DNA of 5,883 bases from Streptosporangiaceae bacterium. GTDB lineage: Bacteria > Actinomycetota > Actinomycetes > Streptosporangiales > Streptosporangiaceae. The stretch spans positions 1 through 5,883 of the forward strand of contig JASIJN010000445.1 of the NCBI GenBank assembly GCA_030050125.1, given 5' to 3'. A program made the translations under genes and the position numbers. This document shows positions 1 to 4,830 of the stretch, piece by piece; the stretch's first letter is position 1, and each line of letters starts with the position of its first letter. The notes under the pieces are model-generated. The model ran no database searches. It was not told the DNA's origin and saw only the letters and a program-made list of their open reading frames with translations.

Positions 1-1215
1 GGGCGGCTCACCTGCGCCGCCGTCGCGCGAGGCACGCTCGCGGTCCGGCTCAACCAGCTCGCGGCGGGCGGCTCAGGAGCCGACCCGGCCTGGATCGAGG
101 CCGTCGCCACCGCGCTCAATACCGGCCTGACACCGGAGTTCCCGGTGCTTGGCGGCATCGGGACCGGCGACCTGACCGCCCTGGCGGCGACCGCGCTCGC
201 ACTCATCGGCGAGCGGCCCTGGCGCGGCCCCGATGGCCCGGCGCAGCGTGCGCTGCTGCCCAGCGCGGTGGCCGACGCGGACGCGCTGGCCTTCCTTTCG
301 TCCAATGCCATGACGCTGACGCAGGCGACGCTGGCTCACCAGGACCTCGCCGGGCTCCTCGACGCGGAGCTGCAGATCGCCGCGCTCAGCCATCTCGCCC
401 TGTCCGGCTCCGCCCAGCCGTATGCCGAGCCGGTGCAGGCGGCGCGCCCGCACCCGGGCCAGGCCGCGGTGGCCCGGCGGCTGCGCGAGCTTCTCGGTCC
501 TGACGCCGCCCGGCTGGGGACGCGCGTCCAGGACAAATACGGGCTGCGTGCCCTGCCGCAAGTACACGGCCCGGCCGTTGAAGCGCTCGCCCACGTCGAG
601 CACGTGCTGCGGGTGGAGCTGAACGCCGCGGCCGAGAACCCGCTGGTGGACGCCGTCGGCGGTCAGGCGCTGCACAACGGCAACTTCCACACCGCGTACC
701 TGACCCTGGCCCTTGACGGCGCCCGGCTGGCCCTGACCGCGGATGCCGCGCTGTCGCAGGCCAGGCTCGCCGCGCTGGCCGACCCGGACCGGACCGGGCT
801 GCGGCCGTTCCTGGCCGACGGCCCCGAGGGCAGTTCCGGGATCATGATCCTCGAATACACCGCCAGCGCGGCGCTCGCCGAGCTGCGGGGGCTCGCCTGG
901 CCGGTCCTGCTCGGCACCGCGGTGCTGTCCAACGGAGCCGAGGAGCACGCCGCCTTCTCACCGCACGCGGCGCGCGCGGCAGCGGCCATGGTGCCGCCCC
1001 TGCGCACGGTGCTCGCCTGCGAGCTGGTGGCCGCGGTGCGTGCGCTCCGCCAGCGCCGCGCCGAGCCCACGAGCACGCCGCTGCGCGCCGTCTACGACCA
1101 GTGCCTGGTCGCCCTGCCCGACGATGACGAGGATCGCCCGCTCGACACCGACATCGCAGCCGCCGAGCAGGTCATCACCACGCTCACGGACAACAGAAAA
1201 GGCGGTACGAGCTGA
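1..1215 (+). CDS. Aromatic amino acid ammonia-lyase (HAL/PAL) family protein, 5'-partial, lacking the MIO triad
   Basis: The reading frame is open from the left edge and ends at TGA 1213-1215, giving 404 visible residues. By comparison with bacterial histidine ammonia-lyase (about 510 residues), roughly 90 N-terminal residues lie outside the window. Family motifs are clear: RLNQLAAGGSG near nt 46-75, a helix of the LTALAATALALIGE type after the cofactor site, QDKYGLRALPQVHG (nt 529-570, like the family QDxYSLRxxPQVxG), ELNAAAENPLVD (nt 616-651), GNFHTAYLTLALD, SSGIMILEYTA, and EEH (nt 940-948, like the family EDH). These enzymes normally eliminate ammonia from His, Phe or Tyr using an MIO electrophile formed from Ala-Ser-Gly within GSVGASGDL. 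Here that site reads GGIGTGDL (nt 151-174), with Thr-Gly and one residue fewer. The family Gln in MIxQ is Glu (nt 853-855). Family membership is secure. Lyase activity is doubtful, and it may be a pseudoenzyme or do different chemistry. A GTG at nt 145 is internal and not a start. Confidence 0.9.
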   Translation, partial: GRLTCAAVARGTLAVRLNQLAAGGSGADPAWIEAVATALNTGLTPEFPVLGGIGTGDLTALAATALALIGERPWRGPDGPAQRALLPSAVADADALAFLSSNAMTLTQATLAHQDLAGLLDAELQIAALSHLALSGSAQPYAEPVQAARPHPGQAAVARRLRELLGPDAARLGTRVQDKYGLRALPQVHGPAVEALAHVEHVLRVELNAAAENPLVDAVGGQALHNGNFHTAYLTLALDGARLALTADAALSQARLAALADPDRTGLRPFLADGPEGSSGIMILEYTASAALAELRGLAWPVLLGTAVLSNGAEEHAAFSPHAARAAAAMVPPLRTVLACELVAAVRALRQRRAEPTSTPLRAVYDQCLVALPDDDEDRPLDTDIAAAEQVITTLTDNRKGGTS

Positions 1216-1284
1216 CCTCTGCCGCAGGCCATAGCGCTGATCTCGGCAACGACGTCGGGCAGGCCGGCACGACATGTCCGGCTG

Positions 1285-1755
1285 TCAGCAGAGCATTCCC
1301 TCGTGGCTGGGCGGGGCGGGGAGCTTGCGGAGCTCGTCGCGCAGCGATTCGAGCGATGCGACGTCGAGGCCGAGCAGCGCGTCGGGCGGGTCGTAGAACG
1401 ATTGGCGCAGCCTGTCCCTGGTCTTGATCCCCAGCGGGGTGAGGACGACGGTCTTGACCCGCCGGTCGCTGGGCGGGGTCCGCCGTTCGACCAGGCCGCG
1501 TTCTTCGAGCCGGTCGACCAGCCAGGTCGCCATGGACGCATCGCAGCACAGGGTGCTGGCCATGGCCCGCATGGGCCGGGGCTCGTCCGGATCGAGAATG
1601 GACAGGGCGCGGAAGTGGGCGGGCGTGAGCCCGATCTCTTCCATGAGCCGCGCCTGGGCGCTGTGCCGGATGTTGGCCGCGGAAAAGTCCGCCATCAGCT
1701 TCCATACCTCGGCGGCGAGGGCCCGCTTGGAGGTGGCCGGGCGCGCAGGGCTCAT
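1285..1755 (-). CDS. MarR-family transcriptional regulator
   Basis: A 156-residue protein with the MarR winged-helix plan: an N-terminal dimer helix (about residues 8-40), GLTPAHFRALSIL, a helix-turn-helix ending in the recognition helix ASMATWLVDRLEERGLV (about 73-89), the wing DRRVKTVVLT (97-106), and a C-terminal dimer helix. It probably represses its own gene and the divergent reductase unit, with binding relieved by a small ligand or by oxidation. I chose ATG 1755 because GAGGG lies five bases upstream and because the length then fits the family. An ATG at 1767, an ATG at 1806 or a TTG at 1827 are possible in frame, but the last two would place the operator-like repeats inside the gene. 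Cys70-Cys71 sit just before the recognition helix and Cys156 is the last residue, so redox sensing is possible. The family call is firm; ligand and targets are inferred. Confidence 0.93.
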   Translation of the reverse strand: MSPARPATSKRALAAEVWKLMADFSAANIRHSAQARLMEEIGLTPAHFRALSILDPDEPRPMRAMASTLCCDASMATWLVDRLEERGLVERRTPPSDRRVKTVVLTPLGIKTRDRLRQSFYDPPDALLGLDVASLESLRDELRKLPAPPSHEGMLC

Positions 1756-1760
1756 AGTGG

Positions 1761-1765
1761 CCCTC
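1761..1765 (-). promoter_or_regulatory. Ribosome binding site deciding the marR start
   Basis: On the minus strand GAGGG lies five bases before ATG 1755-1753. The longer in-frame candidates at 1806 (ATG) and 1827 (TTG) lack a comparable site, so this one favours the shorter protein. Confidence 0.6.
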
Positions 1766-1793
1766 ATCGTATCCGGTACTCCGATACGCTCAA
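1766..1793 (-). promoter_or_regulatory. Candidate marR promoter enclosing the inverted repeat
   Basis: On the minus strand TTGAGC (plus 1793-1788) and TACGAT (1771-1766) are separated by 16 bases and resemble -35 and -10 boxes, each matching four of six consensus bases. The inverted repeat 1769-1787 fills the spacer and touches the -10, the classic place for an autorepressor. If this promoter is real, the transcript would begin within a few bases of ATG 1755, and the mRNA would be almost leaderless. That conflicts with use of the GAGGG site, so either the promoter or the ribosome site is probably not the active one. Confidence 0.35.
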
Positions 1794-1821
1794 CCCTTGA
1801 AGGCATCCGATACTTGTACTC
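1769..1821. promoter_or_regulatory. Probable MarR operator region: inverted repeat plus repeated boxes
   Basis: The segment 1769-1787 reads GTATCCGGTACTCCGATAC, an imperfect palindrome with GTATC and GATAC arms. The right half-site TCCGATAC (1780-1787) occurs again as an exact copy at 1806-1813, 26 bp away. GTACTC also appears twice (1776-1781 and 1816-1821). A palindrome of this size between divergent genes, one of which encodes a MarR protein, is typical of a MarR binding site; the second half-site may add a second dimer or serve the rightward promoter. The repeats are seen directly; binding is inferred. Confidence 0.55.
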
Positions 1822-1864
1822 ATTCAATCATCTGTGTCATGGTGGGCGTCATGGGCGAGATCGC

Positions 1865-1870
1865 GGAGGG
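1865..1870 (+). promoter_or_regulatory. Ribosome binding site of the FMN reductase gene
   Basis: GGAGGG lies five bases before ATG 1876. It decides that start over an in-frame GTG at 1834, which would add 14 residues not typical of the family ahead of the first beta strand. Confidence 0.75.
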
Positions 1871-1875
1871 CGGCG

Positions 1876-2517
1876 ATGTCAAGACTTCTGGTAATCGTCG
1901 GGAGCACGCGCCCCGCACGGGCGGCGGACCGCGTCGTGCCCTGGATCATGTCCCGGGCAGCCGCGCATGACGCCTTCGACGCCGAGCTCGCCGACCTCAG
2001 GGACTGGCCGCTGCCGATCTTCGCCGAACACGCGGGGACGATCGGCGATATCCGCGACCCGACGTACTCCGAGCCGATCGTCCGGGCGTGGAACGACAAG
2101 GTCAAACTGGCCGATGCCTTCATCGTCGTCACCCCGGAGTACAACCACAGCGTTCCGGGCGTCCTGAAGAACGCCATCGACAGCGTGTGGCCCTCGTTCG
2201 GGTTCCGGAACAAGCCGGTCGCGGCCGTGGGTTACAGCGGCGGCGTCGGGGGCGGGATCCGCGCCATCGAGCACCTGGTGCACGTGTTCGTCGAGGCCGA
2301 GGCCGTTCCGCTGCGCAACACCGTGGTGCTTCCCTTCGTGGCGGAGGCCTTCGGCGCCGAAGGCGAGCCGGTCAGTCCCGAAACAGACATCCGCCTGCAG
2401 GTCATGCTCGACGACCTTGCCTGGTGGTCATCGGCGCTGGAAAAGGCCCGGGCCGGAGGGGAGCTGGTCCCCGGCTCATTCCGGGCCCGGGCGGCGCTGG
2501 CCGCCACACGGGCCTGA
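1876..2517 (+). CDS. NADPH-dependent FMN reductase family protein
   Basis: A 213-residue flavodoxin-fold protein. It opens with a hydrophobic beta strand running into the FMN phosphate loop GSTRPAR (residues 9-15), then has the family signature TPEYNHSVPGVLKNAID (86-102), which stacks against the flavin, and the glycine-rich loop GYSGGVGGG (119-127). Members use NAD(P)H to reduce bound FMN and pass electrons to quinones, azo dyes, chromate or free flavin as soluble cytoplasmic dimers. The physiological acceptor cannot be read from the sequence. It is divergent from the marR gene and is followed after 15 bases by the PPOX gene, so the two are probably co-transcribed and under MarR control. The C-terminal 30 residues, rich in Ala and Arg, are somewhat longer than the core fold needs. 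The family call is secure. Confidence 0.95.
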   Translation: MSRLLVIVGSTRPARAADRVVPWIMSRAAAHDAFDAELADLRDWPLPIFAEHAGTIGDIRDPTYSEPIVRAWNDKVKLADAFIVVTPEYNHSVPGVLKNAIDSVWPSFGFRNKPVAAVGYSGGVGGGIRAIEHLVHVFVEAEAVPLRNTVVLPFVAEAFGAEGEPVSPETDIRLQVMLDDLAWWSSALEKARAGGELVPGSFRARAALAATRA

Positions 2518-2522
2518 GCATT

Positions 2523-2526
2523 GGAG
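2523..2526 (+). promoter_or_regulatory. Ribosome binding site of the PPOX gene
   Basis: GGAG lies six bases before GTG 2533, inside the 15-base gap after the FMN reductase stop. It supports GTG 2533 over the in-frame TTG at 2521, which begins just ahead of the site. Confidence 0.6.
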
Positions 2527-2532
2527 CAATTC

Positions 2533-2955
2533 GTGAGCGTGTTCACCGACAAGGAAGTCGCCTACCTGAGAGCGCAGCGCATCGGCCGGCTGGCCACCGC
2601 CGACAGCGAGGGGCGGCCCCATGTCGTCCCGACCGCGTTCAACGTCGATGCCGAGAAGGGCGTGCTGGAGATCGGCGGCCGCAGCCTTCCAGACCGTGGC
2701 CAAAAACGCCGGTACCTGGCCCAGATCCAGGCGAACCCGTATGTGGCCTACGTCGTCGACCATGTGGTGACCGAGCCGTCGTGGACAGCTAGCGGCATCA
2801 CGGTCCGTGGCCGGGCGGTGATCCACCCGGAAGGCGGTGAGCGGCTCGGCCCCGGCTTCGGGCCCATCTGGGTCGAGATCATCCCGGAATGGATCAGCGC
2901 GTGGGGTATCGACGCCGGCCCTATGCAGGGGTCTAACAGCCGGAAGGTCGCCTAG
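2533..2955 (+). CDS. PPOX-class, probably F420-dependent split-barrel protein
   Basis: A 140-residue protein of the pyridoxamine 5'-phosphate oxidase-like split-barrel superfamily. FTDKEVAYLRAQRIGRLATA (residues 4-23) and GRPHVVPTAFNVD (27-39) form the first strands. NPYVAYVVDHV (68-78), GITVRGRAVIHPEGG (88-102) and the closing ISAWGID (121-127) follow the pattern of the small actinobacterial subfamily predicted to bind F420 (MSMEG_5819-like). Members of this superfamily move hydride between F420 or flavin and small substrates; the substrate here is unknown. GTG 2533 is chosen for its spacing from GGAG. Residues 51-58 (SLPDRGQK, nt 2683-2706) are odd: third codon positions lose their G/C bias there, while the frame one base later reads AFQTVAKN with normal bias. 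This suggests two compensating indels in the loop expected to contact the cofactor, so the protein may be altered or the sequence may contain errors. Confidence 0.87.
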   Translation: MSVFTDKEVAYLRAQRIGRLATADSEGRPHVVPTAFNVDAEKGVLEIGGRSLPDRGQKRRYLAQIQANPYVAYVVDHVVTEPSWTASGITVRGRAVIHPEGGERLGPGFGPIWVEIIPEWISAWGIDAGPMQGSNSRKVA

Positions 2956-2966
2956 CACCAGCCCGG

Positions 2967-2984
2967 GCGGCGGTCGCAGGCCGC
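2967..2984 (+). terminator. Weak hairpin downstream of the PPOX gene
   Basis: GCGGC (2967-2971) can pair with GCCGC (2980-2984) across an eight-base loop, 12 bases after the stop. The stem is short and no T run follows. It could limit read-through into the next gene, but chance hairpins are frequent at this G+C. Confidence 0.2.
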
Positions 2985-3038
2985 GGTCCGGAACTCGCGC
3001 GGAGGCCGGGTGGCGCCGCGGTGCTTGGCTTCATTGCA

Positions 3039-3061
3039 CTGATCCCACGGGCATCGATCAG
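3039..3061. promoter_or_regulatory. Inverted repeat just upstream of the Ddn-type gene
   Basis: CTGATC (3039-3044) and GATCAG (3056-3061) are perfect 6-bp arms separated by 11 bases, ending one base before the ribosome binding site. They could be an operator for a dimeric repressor or an mRNA hairpin that affects translation. The sequence does not resemble the GTATC/GATAC repeat near marR, so if it is an operator it probably binds a different protein. No convincing -35/-10 pair was found in the 118-base gap 2956-3073. Confidence 0.3.
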
Positions 3062-3062
3062 C

Positions 3063-3070
3063 AAGGAGGT
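3063..3070 (+). promoter_or_regulatory. Full consensus Shine-Dalgarno of the Ddn-type gene
   Basis: AAGGAGGT matches the anti-Shine-Dalgarno of 16S rRNA over eight bases and lies three bases before ATG 3074. It is the strongest ribosome site in the window. It fixes the start, although the frame stays open upstream to 2837, and suggests efficient translation. Confidence 0.85.
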
Positions 3071-3073
3071 CAC

Positions 3074-3538
3074 ATGGGTTTCGATACACCGGCCGGGACG
3101 CGCGGTGCCCGCCAGCCCCGCGCCGGGCTCATGATGCGGTGGGTCAACAAGACGGCGATGAACCGGATCCGCCGCAAGGGCGGCAAGGTGATGGGCTTCC
3201 ACGCGCTGATCCTGACGACCGTCGGCGCCAGGACCGGAGCCCAGCGCACCACCCCGGTCGGCTGGTTTCCCGGCAAGGACGGCAGCTGGCTCGTCGTCGC
3301 GTCGGCGGCCGGGGCACCGCGGAACCCGGCCTGGTATCACAACATCGCCGCGCACCCCGGACAGGTCCAGATCGAGGTGGACGGCCGCACGATCCCGGTG
3401 ACCGCCGAGCAGCTGCACGGAGCCGAGCGTGACCAGGCCTGGCAGCAGATCGCCGCGGCCGCGCCGCGCTTCGCGGCCTACCAGCGCAAGACCGACCGCG
3501 AGCTGCCGGTCATCCGCCTGGTGCCGCGATCCGGCTGA
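3074..3538 (+). CDS. Ddn-family F420-dependent nitroreductase/quinone reductase
   Basis: A 154-residue protein of the deazaflavin-dependent nitroreductase family (split beta-barrel, typified by mycobacterial Ddn). The diagnostic run is LILTTVGARTGAQRTTPV (residues 45-62), followed by SWLVVASAAG, the signature NPAWYHNIAAHP (84-95) and the C-terminal YQRKTDRELPVIRL (136-149). Members use reduced F420 (F420H2) to reduce quinones, nitroimidazoles and other electron-poor compounds, often at the membrane face. The basic, amphipathic N-terminus (residues 10-37, RGARQPRAGLMMRW and on) fits the family's membrane-associating segment. The gene lies 118 bases after the PPOX gene in the same direction and may be read through or have its own promoter. 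It strengthens the view of a flavin/F420 redox cluster. Length is normal and nothing appears broken. Confidence 0.95.
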   Translation: MGFDTPAGTRGARQPRAGLMMRWVNKTAMNRIRRKGGKVMGFHALILTTVGARTGAQRTTPVGWFPGKDGSWLVVASAAGAPRNPAWYHNIAAHPGQVQIEVDGRTIPVTAEQLHGAERDQAWQQIAAAAPRFAAYQRKTDRELPVIRLVPRSG

Positions 3539-3556
3539 GCCCGGTCCGCTCGCGGC

Positions 3557-3574
3557 AAGGCCGGCCCGGCCCTT
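3557..3574 (+). terminator. Candidate terminator after the Ddn-type gene
   Basis: AAGGCCG can fold back on CGGCCCTT with one bulged C and a three-base loop, starting 18 bases after the stop. It is GC-rich and lacks a long T tract, as is usual for terminators in these organisms. Confidence 0.35.
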
Positions 3575-3576
3575 AT

Positions 3577-3594
3577 GCGGGATCGGCGGGATCG
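3577..3594. repeat. Exact tandem 9-bp repeat upstream of the lipoprotein gene
   Basis: GCGGGATCG occurs twice back to back (3577-3585 and 3586-3594), about 73-90 bases before the lipoprotein start. Same-face spacing is imperfect at 9 bp, so this may be an activator site or a chance duplication. The rest of 3539-3666 shows only a spaced GTGAC/GTCAC pair (3625-3629 and 3652-3656) and no recognisable promoter. Confidence 0.45.
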
Positions 3595-3666
3595 CAGTTG
3601 GATGCGGCGGGTCCGTGCCAGGATGTGACGGTGCGTCGGCTGAACGGACAAGTCACGAGGTGTCGG

Positions 3667-4791
3667 ATGAGCCGCCGGGTCGTCGCGGCCGCGGTCGCCG
3701 CGGTCTTGGTTGCCGGCTGCGCAGCCGCACCGACGGCCAGCGTGCACCGTGGCGTGCGGGAAAGCGCGCGGGAGGTGGCGCGACCCAGCTCGGGAACGGC
3801 GCGAGCCACCGTCGCAACGGCGCAGCGCGTCACGGCACCGGTCATGGCAACGGTCGTTCCCGGTGCGCCGAACTGTCCCCTGTTCCCGGCCAACAACGTG
3901 TGGAACACGAACATCTCCAAGCTGCCGGTGGACAGCCACAGTGCGGCGTGGCTGGCGAGCATGGATTCGTCGACGACCTACCTGCACCCTGACTTCGGCC
4001 CGAATCCGGGAGGCTATCCGTTCGGCATCCCGTTCACCGTGGTCAGCAGCGCGCAGCCGCTAGTCCATATCAGCTTCCTTTACGCAAGCCAGAGCGATAA
4101 GGGTCCTTATCCGTTCGGGCCAGATACGCCGATCGAGGGTGGCGCCCAAGCTGGCGGGGACCGTCACGCCATCATGGTGAACCCCAGTACCTGCACGCTG
4201 TATGAGCTGTGGGACGCGCATTACTCGGCGAACGGCTCGACGGCGGGCTCCGGCGCCATCTGGCACCTGCGGTCCAACCGGCTGCGTCCGGCTGGCTGGA
4301 CGTCGGCTGACGCGGCGGGGCTGCCCATTCTGCCCGGCCTGCTGAACTTCGCCCAGGTCCAGGCGGCGGTGCGGACGGGAAAGCCGATCACGCACGCGAT
4401 CAGGTTCACCGCGCAGGTCACCCAGGCGGCTTTCCTGTGGCCGGCCCGCCACGACGCGAGCTCTGACACGAGCCCGGACGTGCCGCCTATGGGCGCCCGG
4501 TTCCGGCTGAGGCCAGGCTTTGATGTCGCGCGGTTCTGCCAGAACTCCGAGCCGTACTGTCGTGACGCCAAGGCGATCTTGGTAGAGATGAAGAACTACG
4601 GCCTGATCCTCGCCGACAACGGGAGCAACTGGTACTTCCAGGGCAGCGCGTTCCCGCAATGGCCAAACGCCCTGGTGTCTTTGCTCAAAGGGATACCGGC
4701 GCGGGCTTTCCAGGCTGTCGATGAGTCCTGCCTGATGGTAAGGCCGAACTCCGGAGCGGCGAGCGCGAAGCCGGGCTGCCCGATCGGCTGA
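3667..4791 (+). CDS. Exported lipoprotein of an unnamed conserved family
   Basis: A 374-residue protein starting with MSRRVV, a hydrophobic stretch and the lipobox LVAGC, which predicts lipid attachment at Cys18 and anchoring on the outer face of the membrane. Residues 19-66 are a low-complexity Ala/Arg/Ser/Thr linker. One globular domain follows, beginning CPLFPANNVWN (70-80). Distinct blocks are GGDRHAIMVN (163-172), CTLYELWDAH (176-185), SGAIWHLRSN (195-204), WTSADAAGLPILPGL (211-225), WPARHDASS (258-266), PPMGARFRL (273-281), YGLILADNGSNWYFQG (311-326) and VDESCLMV (351-358). From memory these resemble secreted proteins of unknown function in soil bacteria, with no activity I can name. 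Six cysteines besides Cys18 (70, 176, 291, 298, 355, 371) could form three disulfides. ATG 3667 is preferred over TTG 3598 because GAGG lies six bases upstream and the signal peptide then starts properly. Conserved-looking Asp, His, Arg and Glu might form an active or sugar-binding site, which is a guess. Confidence 0.88.
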   Translation: MSRRVVAAAVAAVLVAGCAAAPTASVHRGVRESAREVARPSSGTARATVATAQRVTAPVMATVVPGAPNCPLFPANNVWNTNISKLPVDSHSAAWLASMDSSTTYLHPDFGPNPGGYPFGIPFTVVSSAQPLVHISFLYASQSDKGPYPFGPDTPIEGGAQAGGDRHAIMVNPSTCTLYELWDAHYSANGSTAGSGAIWHLRSNRLRPAGWTSADAAGLPILPGLLNFAQVQAAVRTGKPITHAIRFTAQVTQAAFLWPARHDASSDTSPDVPPMGARFRLRPGFDVARFCQNSEPYCRDAKAILVEMKNYGLILADNGSNWYFQGSAFPQWPNALVSLLKGIPARAFQAVDESCLMVRPNSGAASAKPGCPIG

Positions 4792-4830
4792 CGCCCGCGA
4801 ACGCTCCGTCGAGCGGCTAACCGGGGGCGT
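4791..4830. terminator. Nested inverted repeat at the convergent gene junction
   Basis: CGCTC (4802-4806) and GAGCG (4811-4815) form a five-base stem with a four-base loop, and ACGCCC (4791-4796) with GGGCGT (4825-4830) can form an outer stem. The structure spans the 25-base gap between the stops of the lipoprotein and the transporter, which is where a two-way terminator is expected. No T runs are present. Confidence 0.42.

Noticed and set aside
73..948. Long open frame of 291 codons on the minus strand
   Set aside because: It lies wholly antisense to the lyase-like gene, is rich in Gly, Arg and Gln, has no recognisable domain, and is the usual mirror frame of high-G+C coding sequence.
1263..1282. 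GCCGG/CCGGC hairpin between the convergent lyase-like and marR genes
   Set aside because: Only five base pairs with a ten-base loop and no T run; too weak to call a terminator at this base composition.
2088..2792. Open frame of 234 codons overlapping the FMN reductase and PPOX genes
   Set aside because: Gly/Arg-rich out-of-frame translation with no domain. The two overlapped genes are well supported by family motifs. It is not the shifted PPOX segment, which lies in the third frame.
2990..3013. GGAAC as a possible ECF sigma factor -35 box
   Set aside because: No GTC or GTT element is found at the expected 16-17 bases downstream.
3625..3656. GTGAC/GTCAC inverted repeat before the lipoprotein ribosome site
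   Set aside because: Five-base arms 22 bases apart are expected by chance; no supporting second copy was found.
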